Origin: Codonopsis lanceolata
Taxonomy: Eukaryota; Streptophyta; Magnoliopsida; Asterales; Campanulaceae
Reading direction: 5' to 3'
Assembly: GCA_013146195.2 (NCBI GenBank)
Contig: CM028382.1
Span: 8,192,767 to 8,256,766, forward strand
DNA: 64,000 nucleotides
Within the stretch, counting starts at the first letter, position 1. Each line of letters starts with the position of its first letter. The translations under genes were made by a program, and so were the position numbers. Of this stretch, positions 11,888 to 23,008 are shown piece by piece. The notes below the pieces were generated by a model. The model ran no database searches. It had not been told where the DNA came from and was given only the letters and a program-made list of their open reading frames with translations.

Positions 11888-11905
11888 TGGCGCCATTGCC
11901 AGGGA
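11888..11905 (+). promoter_or_regulatory. Primer binding site, tRNA-Asp type
   Basis: TGGCGCCATTGCCAGGGA lies 6 nt after the LTR end at 11881. It matches the usual Athila-group site except for two G-to-A changes, both consistent with decay of methylated CpG. It fixes the orientation and right border of LTR copy 1. Confidence 0.8.
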
Positions 11906-12483
11906 ATGATTTAATTTTTGCTCCTATTTGCTAATATCAAGTAATTTGTCATAGGCTAATTAATTCCATGTATAATTAAATAATAATTTGATCCTTTGAC
12001 TTGTACCTATTTTAAAGTTAGGTCCTACATTTTTTTAATTTTATTCATTTCGTCTTGTATTTTGATTTTCTTATTAGTTTTTCCCTCCTATCATTATCAT
12101 TACAAATGTCGCCCAATATTTTCTAAAATGACAAAAATACCCTTACTCAGTCGAGACAGTAAAACTTTATTTGAAACTAAAAAAATAATATGGTTTTACT
12201 TTCTTAAATATGTTCGGGAAAGATATTATTAGATTTATATGAAAATTTGTATCTATAATAATAGAATTGTTGGTGAGTATCGAGATATTAAGCAAATTTG
12301 TAACATGTTTAGTTATTACCAATGAATAAAATAAGAGAAATGTGTCATAATGTCAAGAAGATGAAAAAAAATGAAAAACAATTTGATGAATTTGTGTGTT
12401 TTGTTAGAAGAAAAAAAACTAAAATCTACAGTTTACTTCTTTGAATTTTCAGACTACTACAAGCAGCCTTAAAAACTATCATA
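11906..12483. other. AT-rich non-coding stretch after the primer site
   Basis: Probably the start of the Athila-type internal region, or sequence joined to it later. I see no gag, no ORF with a recognisable domain and no repeat ends. Confidence 0.4.
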
Positions 12484-12493
12484 CTGGTTCGGA

Positions 12494-13683
12494 TAAAATG
12501 GCTCAAGAAATTTAGCTATTTTTTCTCCTCTTTTCCACTCTTTAGCTGAAGGACAATATTTATAATTTTTATCATTCAATTGAAGAGCGAAAAAAGCCTT
12601 CTTATACTTGATGACACTATCCAACATTAAGTATGTCGAATTCCAACGGGTAAACACATCTAGACGCAAGCCAATACTAGTGTCAATATTACCAACTGCA
12701 CTCACACATTCTTCAAACTTTTTCATTCTACTTTCTGAACCTTTAACATACTTGACAGAATTTCTTATTTTATTTAAAGCTCCAACAACAATTTTCAAAC
12801 CTTCTTGGACAATGAGATTCAATATATGAGCACAACAACGAACATGAAAAAACTCACCATCACACAACAAGCTATCATGCAAAGATAATTGATCTTTCAA
12901 AATATCTTGCATGCTGTCATTACTGGATGCATTATCTAATGTCAAAGAAAAAAACTTTTTTCTCAATCCCCCATTCCTTCAAAAACTCAAACAATTTTGC
13001 AACCAATTCAACTCCAGAATGTGGAGGAGGCATGTGAGCAAAATTTAGTATCTTGCTGTTCAATCTCCAATTATCATCGACAAAGTGGGCAGTCAAACAA
13101 ATGTAACCTTCACTAGTGCATGCAGTCCATACATCTGAAGTAAGACAAATTCTACTCTTAATTTTGGCAAAAACTTGTTTAAGTTTCTCTTTCTCCCCAA
13201 ATAAAATTTTTCAATGTCAGAAACAAGAGTGTTTCTCGAAATGCAATGAACAGTTGGATTTAAATACTTCATCCAAGCTCTAATACCATCATACTCAACA
13301 AATGAAAATGGCAAGTCATGCTTAATAACTGCAGATGCTACTAAGCCACGTGAAATCTTTTGGTCTATCTTTCTAGACCTCATCTTACCATCATGATGAA
13401 GAAGCATTTGTCCAACATTATGAAATTGTACCTTTTTGCACTTTTCCAAGTGTCTCTTAAGTGTAGAAGTCCCATACTTTTTTCCTCCACTTCTATACTC
13501 CGTCTTACATGCTATACATTCCACTCTTTGTATGTCATCTTCACCAATCTTCGTCTTTCTAAAATAGTCCCAAACATCAGAGGTTTCTTTTGATTTTTTA
13601 CTTGGCCTTGCATTGTCATTCTCATCCAAATTGATAGTTTCATTAGTTTGATTCAATGAAGCAGAAGCCTTTACAGTTTCAGC
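12494..13683 (-). pseudogene. hAT-2 transposase, N-terminal half (zf-BED, RICESLEEPER-like)
   Basis: Reads leftwards. The exon opens at 13683 after a good splice acceptor (reverse of CTAACATAC), so an upstream exon is likely. A BED zinc finger follows (VWDYFRKTK; CIACKTEY; TSTLKRHLEKC), then the RNase-H-like core (TSDVWTA region near 13120; SLTLDNASSND; FHVRCCAHILNLIVQEGLK; FTRWNSTYLML). It stops at FLEPFY, where the family continues into its middle region. Lesions: frameshifts near 13200 and 12970 and loss of everything after FLEPFY on this strand. The missing continuation starts at 15535 on the other strand. Family function is transposition; some plant relatives (DAYSLEEPER, RICESLEEPER) are domesticated, but this copy is broken. 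Confidence 0.85.
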
Positions 13684-15369
13684 CTAACATACAAATACAT
13701 ACGGAAAACATTAATCAAATAACTATTTGAAAACATTAGTCATATATCCTAAATTCCAAATTCCTAAACATGTAGATTTCCTTTTCGTTTGACATGGCAT
13801 ATAAAGAAAACAGAAAAAAAATAGGGAAAAACAAAAATTATTCAGAGAGTAAAGAATAAAGAAGAGAAATTAAATTGGGATTATAATGTGGACTCCAACA
13901 ATATACTTGAATATGCACTATTAAATTGGGCAGTCCCATTAATCTGTTGGAACTTGGTTGTGCTGGTTCTGCATTTGTCCAGTGCAGTAAGTGATTTTGT
14001 GATTAAAACTTTACATCAAGCTTACTGCTTTTTGTCCTTCAAAGCCTTTCAATTTAGCACCATTCGATCTCACAAACAAGAATGACACAAAAGGCAATTG
14101 ACTTGAAAAAACCTTTTATAAAAGGAAATGGGACAATTAACTGAAATGACCTATAATTATAAATAATATTAATGTACCCAGTACGACGTGGTTTTTGAAA
14201 TAGTGGGTTCACAAACTCTAACTACCCCAAATTGACTGAGCTTTACACCAAGTACAAGAGTAAAGGTAAACCCTTTTCCCAATTCTCGTGAAACCAAAAC
14301 CCACCCTCTGTTTTTTTTTCGTGTTGCTATGGATTCTGGGAACCTTAAAACTTCAATGATTAAGGCCTACTCTAGTCTAGAGAATTGTTTTTATCACCTT
14401 AAATTGCTGCTTAAATTGATTATGGATTTGCCTTTTTCCTAAACATGCAAAAGAGATCTCATAATTACAACCTGAAGATTCGAATTATAGTCTTTTGACC
14501 TGTAAACACTGATCCACATCAACATTTTTGTTATAGTGTTACAAGATTACATATGGTCAATCAGTATGTGATTTTCGTAATGTTCAATGATGCAACTGGC
14601 AAAACCTACGGATAAACTGTATCATGTAGCAACTCCCTCGTTGGTTGATAAATTTTGGTTAAAGCTGATCAATAGCTTTGAGGCTACTCTTGCTTGATTC
14701 CATTGAGTTTGATTTTTATAATCATAGTGAATTTGGGATTCAATGAAAATTAAAAGAGATACATACTACAGTGAGAGACCGAGAGAGTTTACCGTTGATG
14801 CCATTGACAATGACAGCTCGAGAGAGGATGCTTATGAGTTGTGACTCGGGTAGTCCGAAGAGATGAGACTTGAGAGAGAAAGAGGCGGTGGCCGGAGACA
14901 GGTAGACTGGTAGAGGGGGGAGATCGAAAGATCGATGGTGGAAGTTTGGAAGAAGAGTGGTGAACCACTGAACGTCTGAACTTGCCTGCTTCTGCTTGGT
15001 GTTGGTGCCAGTCTTGAGTCTGCCAATTTGCCATTGCCAAAGCCGCGGTGTAATTATCATGTCGTGTGTGTGAGACTGTGAGAGTCTGAGATCAAAATCG
15101 AAAGACGAAGGGTTTCCTTTGCTAGGAGGACTCACAAGTCACACCGTCGCTTCAAGACTATGCGATAATGCGAATGTGAGACAGGCCGGCGGACTGAGAA
15201 GTGAGAAACTGAGAATCTAAGATGAGAATGAGACATAAAAGACAACGAAGGGTTTGTGTTTGTTACTTTGTTTGACTTTCAGACTTCAGTAAACAGTATT
15301 GTAACTTTGTAAGTCACTAAAGTCAGTAACAGTAATTACTAATTTGTATTTTAATTTTTATGTCTTCAC
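13684..15369 (-). other. Non-coding 5' part of hAT-2 (inverted)
   Basis: Lies between the transposase exon and the displaced left terminus. It should hold the promoter, leader and first intron of the transposase. ORFs at 14740-15135 (-) are proline/serine-rich and match no family I know; I do not call them genes. Confidence 0.5.
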
Positions 15370-15522
15370 AAGTGATGGGTCAGCTCGCGCCCAACCCGCC
15401 CCGCCCTAGTCCGCAACCCGCGTGGGCTCGACCCGTTTGACCCGCCTCTAATTGGGTTCATATTTTCTCAACCCACCTTTTTTAGGTGGCGGGGTGGGCT
15501 GACCTGACGGGCCCAACCCATT

Positions 15523-15534
15523 TTGACAGCTCTA
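15523..15534 (+). repeat. Displaced left terminus of hAT-2
   Basis: TTTTGACAGCTCTA ends at 15534, pointing the same way as the right terminus at 16937. An intact hAT would have these two ends inverted. The base after it begins the ATTTTATG copy and the gene's C-terminal half. Confidence 0.8.
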
Positions 15535-16604
15535 ATTTTATGATACCACCAACTTGATCTCAGGTTCTTCTTATCCTACATCAAATCTCTATTTTTTTTC
15601 AAGTTTGAAAGATTGAGAATTTGTTGTATAAGAACTTGCTCAATGAAGATGTGTTGATAAGTGATATGTGTAGACGGATGAAGGGGAAGTTTGATAAATA
15701 TTGGGCTCAATATAGTAGGGTGCTCGCATTTGGGGCTATTCTTGACCCACGAATAAAGTTTTCTATGTTGGAGTTCTTTTATTCAAAGGTGGAGCTTGAT
15801 TCTACTAAATGCCAAGAGAAGATGTCACTTGTGAAGGAATCGTTGTACAAGTTGTTCAAGCTTTATGATGACACTTCAAGTTATTCACAATCTGATTCTT
15901 TTCCTTCGATCACATTATATACACGTACTCAAAGTGTAGGAATGAAAGACAGCAGGAAAAGGATGTTCGATGTAATTTTTATATCACTTTCTCTCTTTAC
16001 TTTCTTGTGTTCACTAATTATATATTTATAAATATATTTCTGCACTTACATAATTTTTTTAATGCAGGAATTTAAGGAATATGACAGCCAAGCCGTTTTA
16101 AGTGCTGGAAAATCGCAATTAGACCTTTATTTGGAGGAGTCAAAGCTTGAATTTGCACATTATGAAGATTTGGATGTCTTTGACTATTGGAAAAATCATA
16201 AGTATCGATACCCAACTCTTGCATTGATGGCATGCGATGTTTTGGCTATTCCAATAACCACAGTTGCGTCAGAATCAGCTTTTTCTATTGGTGCTCGTGT
16301 GCTCACCAAGTATAGAAGTTCTACCCTTCCTGAAAAAGTGCAAGCTTTTATTTGAACTTGTAACTAGTTGCATGGTTATGTTGATGGTTATTTTGTTTAT
16401 GAATTGTTTTATATTTTGTCTTCTTTTGTATTTCATATATTGGATATTTGGATTATTAAGATATTATCTTTTAATTTATTTTTGTGGCTTTTCTATGCAG
16501 ATAGTGACGGTAAAACAATTAACAACACAACTCTACCAGATGAAGAGACCAATATTTTTGAGATTCTTGACGAGGAAGAAAATGAAGATGCTACAAAAGA
16601 ATGA
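15535..16604 (+). pseudogene. hAT-2 transposase, C-terminal half (DUF4413 plus hAT dimerisation)
   Basis: Opens exactly where the inverted N-half stops (reading TTNLISGSSYPTSNLY), after the displaced terminus. An in-frame TGA stands where the family has Trp (QVWKIE), then the DUF4413-like region follows (MKGKFDKYW, LAFGAILDPR). An intron runs 15972-16067 (GT...GCAG). Next is the C-terminal dimerisation domain (FDYWKNHKYRYPTLALMA, ITTVASESAFSIGARVL). TGA and TAG stops lie at about 16354 and 16366. A second intron, 16387-16500 (ending TATGCAG), leads to a last acidic exon ending at TGA 16602-16604. The splice sites are still recognisable. Confidence 0.85.
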
Positions 16605-16764
16605 ATGTTTGTGTTTGTTTTTGAGATTATTGAAAAACTTAGTATTTGTTTTTGATGTTTTTAAGACTATTGAAAAACTTTGTAGCTTTTTTTTTTTAAT
16701 GAATGGTGAAAAAGTTGGTGTTATTTTTTATCAATTGTTAGAATTAAATTAATTTTTAAGAATT

Positions 16765-16937
16765 GCGGGAAAATTGGTGGGTTGACCCGCTCAACCCGCA
16801 ACCCATGATGGGTTGGGTTGGGTTGGCATTTCTTAGGCCCGTCACCTTTGGCGGGTTGGCCCGCCCCGCCCCGCCAAATGGTGGGTTTTAGTGGGTTGTG
16901 GGTTGGCCCGCCCAGCCAACCGACCTTGACAGCTCTA
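16765..16937 (+). repeat. hAT-2 right subterminal zone and terminus
   Basis: GC-rich run of ACCCGC/GGGTTGG motifs ending in TTGACAGCTCTA. It mirrors the zone at 15370-15534 in the same orientation and probably contains transposase-binding sites. Confidence 0.75.
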
Positions 16938-16945
16938 CTGGTCCC

Positions 16946-18689
16946 AAACTTATAGATATTACAAACAAAACCAATTGTAGTAATCACAAATAATTGAGTT
17001 CAAATATTTTACTCCTCTCCATAACTACGTTCCAAACCTCTTTTGCTTTTAACTTGCTTACTCCGTTTCATAGGACCCGAGATAGTTACATATGAGAATC
17101 TCTCTATTTCCCTCCCTTGGCAATCGACTTTCTTTTCTTCTACCGCAACTCTCCTTTTATTAGAATATACTACCACCAACCGACATCCTTTCAAGTAGTA
17201 AAATTAATTAGATTATCTCATTGCTTAGTAATTTGACACCAAAAGTGGATAGGAACTAAGAAATGAGAGACGTTCTAAGAAAAAAGTCTGACTAATTGGA
17301 AGCTAAAAAGATTCTATGTCTCCGTTTGAACAAGGCGAGGTGAATGCATTTCTTGGTGGTGGTGATAGTAGTACTGACGACTGTAGGGATGGTGGTGTTA
17401 GGCGCGGTGGTGGCAGCAATTGTAGGGATGACAATTGTAGTTTAGATGAAATACAAAATTGTGAGATTTCCAAATCATTATATTTTCAAATATCCACATG
17501 GGTTTTGGTTTCAATTTGATTATTTGAAAATTCAAAAAATTGAATTTGAGTTAGTAAAAAGTGAAATTCAAAGTTGTGTGGTGATGTGTCTGTAAATGAT
17601 AAGTTTTGCAAATAAGTTATTTTGAAGGAAGGAGTAAAGAATTAAAAAAGGAATCAAATCAAATAAAAAATTAACTTTGGGGGGGGGGGGAATGGTTAAT
17701 TTTGCCACTATACATTGATTAATTGTTACGTTTTGCCATTGTACTTTATTTCGAGTGAAATTGTCATTATACTTTTAAAGATATATGCAATTTCGTCCAT
17801 CCCTAACTGTCATCCAATTTTAACGGTGACTTAATGAAAGCTAAATATATTTTATTTTTTTGTTTTAGCAAAACAAGGTAAACGTATTTTTTTGGTGGTG
17901 GTTAGGAGTGGTGTTTGTGGTTATTGTAAGCATGACAGTGGTGATTTATGTGGAATATGACATTGTTAGATTTCCAAATCATCAATTTTTCAAATCTTCA
18001 TATGGGTTTGAGTTTTAATCGTCAAATTTGAATTTTTTTTAAAATGGATTTGTAAATAGTGAAATTTAAGGTTGTGGTGGTGGTGGGTCTATAAATGACG
18101 AGTTTTGCATATAGGTTAATTTGAACAGAGTAAAGAATTAGACAAAAAGTAAAATAAAATCAATTTTTGATTTTTGGGTTAATGGTGTTATTTGAGATGG
18201 TAACGGTGGTGGGTCTATGAATGATGAGGTTGATGGAAGAAAGTGAATGATAACAAAATAAATTAAATTAATTCTAAATTTCATTTTTGAGAGTAATGCA
18301 ATTTTTTAATTTTTAATTTAAATATTAGAAAAATTATAATAACAATGTTGTTAGCCTTACAACTAATTTTATAACTTTCCTTACAACTAAGTCTTGAAAA
18401 AGAACAAAAAAATCTTTGCCCAAAATAACTTTGTAGTTCTTCAAAACTTAGTTGTAAGAAAAGTAATATAATTAGTTGTAAGGATAACATTTTTCTAATA
18501 ATTATGTCAAATAACAATTCCACCTAAAAGTATCCACCAAATCACATTATGCACCCTAACCCTAAGGTTTGTCTCATAATAGTATCTGACGTTTGTTTTC
18601 CCTATTTTTCACCCTAACCACAACCGTTAGAAAAGTCATGTTAATTTGACATTTCCTTGTAGGAGTTAACTCGAGGGAAATATTAGGAA

Positions 18690-18762
<73 letters not shown>

Positions 18763-19760
18763 TCCTAATGACAAGGGTAGATTTCTCCCTCCAAAATCGC
18801 ACTTTTAAATTATTGACTTTTGAGTTACAATTTAACTCTTTCTCTCTCCTATCATCTTTGGTTGTATTTCTATTTCTCTCTCCCGTCTCCTCCCTATTTT
18901 TTTCTCTGATCACCACCATCTAGTCTCTTTTAATTATGTTTAAATATTTTCTCTCTTTAAACATAAAAAATAGCAACTAAAACAAAAAATAATAGTTCTG
19001 AGGTCAAAAAAACTAAAATATAAGAAGTTAGTAAAATAAAAATAATTTATGGAACAAGCTACTATAAAAATAAAAGTTACAGAATCAAAAAAACAAAAAG
19101 AATATGATTTACATTGTCAGTAATGTTGAAAGGAAGCAATGTTGGAGAAATTGTTTTTATCCCAAGATTGTCATTAATCTATCCAATATAAGATTGTCTT
19201 TCAAGTTCCAGAGAATACGATTTACATTGTCGGTATCATATGCAATGACAATTAACAAGTGTCAAATTCAATAATTGCACGTATGTCTCTTTTTGAAAGA
19301 AAAAAAACATTATTTAGCCATGGACAGTTATATGTCGTAGTTTATAGAGTAATAAATTATTTTTGTTTTGAAGATATTGATATGCGGTGAAGATGAAAAA
19401 CCAACTAATAAGACAACAAATGTTGTGTATAAGGAAATTTTTTAGAATCTATAATGATTAGTGATATACTTATGTGTAATTGTTAATAAAATGATCTTCC
19501 TTATTTTATTTATGTACGATTTAGTTGACGTGCGTTTAACGCACGTGTTAAAAAATCTAATTTGGTGTAAACTTTGGGGGTTGTAAATGTATTTTAGCAT
19601 AATAATAATTAAGAAATAAAATATAATTTTCTAAAAAAAACTATATATATGTGTGTGTAAAGTGAAAATGTTAAAAAAATGGAATGGGGGTCCACCATTC
19701 TTTTTTTTCTTGCTCAAAGAAAATCTAGAGAAAATACCCACCACGTTTTTCGATCTTCAG
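16946..19760. other. Non-coding spacer with an old direct duplication
   Basis: AT-rich. About 17330-17650 and 17870-18140 are diverged direct copies (shared GGTGGTGGT, GATTTCCAAATCAT, GAGTTTTGCA-type blocks). 18480-18650 matches the reverse of 34310-34470, a dispersed repeat. No credible gene; short ORFs here have no family features. Confidence 0.55.
18680..18772. repeat. (AT)n(AG)n microsatellite inside an inverted repeat
   Basis: An AT run of about 47 bp (18692-18738) passes into an AG run (18739-18760). The outer sequences TATTAGGAATCT (18680-18691) and AGATTCCTAATG (18760-18771) are inverted copies, 11 of 12 matching. Confidence 0.9.
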
Positions 19761-21048
19761 TCGTCTGATGTGCGCAAAACGCAACACGGGCAAGATTACC
19801 CAACCGTATCAAGTAATAAAGTGTACCTAAGTACGAGTTATCGATCCCACAGGGAATGCGCGTAATTCACACTCCAGCTAAGTACCGAAATTATGCTAAC
19901 TAATTATATTTGAGCGAAAAGAAAATGAATTCAAATCTAAAAATATAAACAACCTAGAAAGCAATTAAATCTACACTACTGCGAAGGTGGTTTGATAACA
20001 ACAAATCAAGATAAAAAAATATATAAGTGCATTATTTCTAGTCTAGCTGGTGTTTAATTTAATTCTCCTTTTTACTTTTCTTTAACTCAAGTCTTAGTAG
20101 TCGAACGTGCTATTTTATTCACTACGGGCTTTCGCTATGTATAGAAAATTTAGCTATCTATCAACCTTGCTACCGACTCATATCATCGTAACACATAACA
20201 TAGGAGAGAAAATAACTGCATGTGTAAACAAGCATCCCAAGACTATCTACGCACGATCTCCTTTCGGTCTCACGCCACGCAAACTACTATTGTGATTTTC
20301 AGAATAACATGAAGGGCTTTCGCTTCGTATCCTATCATTCTAGTGATCATCTAATGGTTCGCTACGCCATTAAAAGCATGAAGAACACACAATAATAACC
20401 AAGCGCATGGGTAATTGTGGGTTCCCGGATGTGCTCACGCGCCCCGCGCGCCCTTGGATAGGGGTGCGCGTACGTGCAGATGCGGTGACATCCACTGCTC
20501 TCGTTCCACCCTCCCTTGTTTAGGGGAAGACGAAATCAAAAATGCGAGAGGAGTGCTGTCAGAATAGCGCGTTGGAATGTGCCTCGGTTGCCTTTAGTGG
20601 ATTTTGATCCAATATGGGAGCTTTGGGTTTTCTATGTCAAGTTATCCCTTTTTTAGGGGATACCATGATATAGGAATGCATCACCCTTCTATTCCCATTC
20701 TCCTTTTTTTAGGGGAAAACGTGAAAGTGCAAGGAAGGAATGTTGTAGCGCCCCCACTATGGATTTTATGAAAATAGCCTTATGGCCTATCTCGGATCAC
20801 TATGGGTGCTTTGGGTTTTCTACGTCAAGTTATCCCTTTTTTAGGGAATACCAGGACATAGGAATACATCACCTTTCCATTCTCATTCTCCCTTTTTTAG
20901 GGGAGAACGGAAAAGTGCAAGGAAAGATGTTGCGAGGCCCCACTGGATCCAAAATGTTTTAGAGTCGCCATCTTTATTTTAAGGAATAAATAAAGCAAAA
21001 CCAAAAAGAAAACCAGAGATAATAAAAGCGGGTCCGGAGGCTAAGTTA

Positions 21049-21079
21049 CGAGTTGGGAAGGTGCTAGGCACCCAACTCG
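21049..21079 (-). other. LTR hairpin (3' LTR copy)
   Basis: CGAGTTGGG and CCCAACTCG form a 9-bp stem around a 13-nt loop containing GTGCTAGGCA. The same hairpin is intact at 32218-32248. It could act in the LTR RNA (termination, polyadenylation or packaging). Confidence 0.75.
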
Positions 21080-21290
21080 CCCTTTCGGTCTCAAAACAGT
21101 TTTTGGCTAAAGTATGCTTTTTGTTATATTTATTTAACAGATAAATAAAGCATTAACTGCCTCAAAATACATCCATTTGTCTACATTATTTACAGACTTG
21201 CAACTGTCTCTTTACAAATAATTACAGATATACTTGAAAATATTTGGTCATAATAACGGCTCTATTGCATAATATTTCCTCATCTAATCC

Positions 21291-21633
21291 GGGCAGCACA
21301 ACGGCTTATATTGACTACATTGGGCCAGATTTTAAATACACTTTAAATAATAAATGAGCGGAAAAGTAAATGGATAAATAAAATAACGCCCTTAAAGGTT
21401 TTTACCTTTTAGAGCGGGGTGTGCTCGCTCTGTCCTTCTCGGGAGAGGGAGACTTTTATTGCTGCTGCTGATGTGATTTGAGCAGAGTGACGACTTATGT
21501 ATGATGTTTTTGGCTTACTCACTCGGGCAGAATGACGGCTTAGTTTTTGTGGTTTTGACTTATTTGGTTGGGCAAAATAACGGCTTGTATGGGTTGATTT
21601 TCAGCCTATTACTCGGGCAGAGTAACGACTTAC
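21291..21633 (-). repeat. Iterated GGGCAGARTRACGGCTTA boxes
   Basis: Variants at about 21291, 21481, 21525, 21570 and 21615, each 18-20 bp, with a weaker one near 21252. The 5' LTR keeps only the last three, because its deletion removed the rest. Confidence 0.7.
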
Positions 21634-22219
21634 TTTATGGTTTTTGGGCCGGGGAAATAGGGTGGATACCTAGCTGGGGGGCTAAGGTTCACTTCTATCG
21701 GTTGGTTTTGTGTTTGGAGGAGATTTGGCAGAGTTTCGAGGCTTTTGAGGTGATCGCTCGCTATCTCACTTCTCTCTCTATTTCTCCAGCGTAATGAGAA
21801 CGCAGAGAATTTTTATCGATGAAAAGATGTGCTGAATGAAGAGCTGAGAGCCTGTATTTATAGGCTGAACTGAGGACATCGACGGAATTAAATTTCCTTC
21901 TTCGCGCATCAGCCGGCTTGTACACTACGCAGGAGAAATTGCATTTTTGCGGCAAATGAAGAAGGAAACTGAGCGTAGCGCTTCACAAATTTGGGCGCAA
22001 CCCACCAAATTGGGCGCCACACCCAATTTCAATGGTGGCCATGCCCAATTTTTCAAAGTTTCCATTTTGTGCACTTTGGTCCCTGCATTTCATCCTTTTG
22101 CGCATCCTGCTTTGTTCTTTTGCACTTTTGACCCTGTAACTTGACATTTGTTAATGTTTTAACAGGTCTTGATATTTTATGTCATGTCACATACCAGGGG
22201 TACGAAATTGGGGTGTCTA

Positions 22220-23008
22220 GCCCCTCAACGATGGAGTCTACGGGTAACCCGCAGCTTACTGAGTAGACGAACATCGTTGATAAGAATAGACTCTCCAATT
22301 TCGTTCAATTACAAAACGAGGGAGAAAGATGCAACATGTAGCAGTTATAATGCATCAATTTATAATGTGAGACAAACCTCCATATCCTAGACATTTTTAG
22401 TCGGTTATAGCAGGTTATCGCAGTTTTTAAGCAGATATGCAAATTAAGTGCTCTGATGGTCGGACCTACTAATGTAGGCTGCCTACGTATCCCTTAATAA
22501 AAGGAATCAGACCAAACGTAGTTCGGCCAAAACCTAAACCATCATTCATGCAACGGTCGTGCCTACCGAAATAGGCTGCCTACGTATCCTTATACAAGGA
22601 ATCAGACCGAGACGTAGTTCATTCAGCTGGGGACCAAATGCTGCGGTGCAAGTGTTGCGGTGGTGCAAGTGCGGCAATGCTAAATGAGCAAATGCATGCA
22701 AAGCTTTATCAAATGAGTGCTGCAAAGGTAAATAATGTGTTGTGTTTGGTCGCGTCTACCGAGATAAACTGCCTACGTATCCTTAGCCAATGAATCAGAC
22801 CAATCGTAGCTCGCCTGTGGCTGTGTGGAGTGAATTGTTTCCTAGGAACTCAGCCTCTACTGGAAAACAAGACCTTTCCCTATAAATCTGGGGCTGCGTA
22901 CCCCTTAAAGGAAAGTTTCCCACACAGCCAATGAATGGAATGCATTGCCTCCTCAGGAACTCAGCCTTCAACGGAGAACAAGACATTTCCCTATTAATCC
23001 GGGGCTGC
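22220..23008. repeat. 3' internal region of the Tat-like element, with repeated GCCTACGTATCC units
   Basis: The block GGCTGCCTACGTATCC...GGAATCAGACC...ACGTAG recurs at about 22476, 22571 and 22767 (the last with AACTGCC). A second repeat, GGAACTCAGCCT...AACAAGAC(C/A)TTTCCCTA...GGGGCTGC, occurs at about 22846 and 22956. No coding potential seen. Confidence 0.75.

Larger units (their letters stand above)
12492..16937 (+). mobile_element. hAT transposon 2, left half inverted
   Basis: The right end is TTGACAGCTCTA (16926-16937), a hAT terminus (TAGAGCTGTCAA in reverse), with a GC-rich ACCCGCC-type subterminal zone from 16765. A second terminus in the same orientation, TTTTGACAGCTCTA, ends at 15534 inside the element, with its own GC-rich zone from 15370. 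The gene's N-terminal half reads leftwards (12494-13683) and its C-terminal half rightwards (15535-16604). So the segment from the left terminus to mid-gene has flipped. Candidate outer duplications are CTGGTTCG (12484-12491) and CTGGTCCC (16938-16945), 6 of 8 matching. An inner pair is ATTTTATC (reverse of 12492-12499) and ATTTTATG (15535-15542), 7 of 8 matching. Confidence 0.85.
20416..22219 (-). repeat. 3' LTR of the Tat/Ogre-like element
   Basis: About 1,804 bp, aligned throughout with 31583-33061. It is some 325 bp longer because the other LTR lacks about 310 bp (matching 21223-21532 here) and some 15 bp near 21675. The inner end reads CTAGACACCCC where the other LTR has TGTAGACACCCC, so this terminus has decayed. 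Confidence 0.88.

Noticed and set aside
14740..15135. 131-residue minus-strand ORF as a host gene
   Set aside because: It lies in the 5' non-coding part of hAT-2, overlaps other-frame ORFs of similar length and matches no family.
18683..18919. 78-residue minus-strand ORF
   Set aside because: Its C-terminus is the (AT)n(AG)n microsatellite; no family features.
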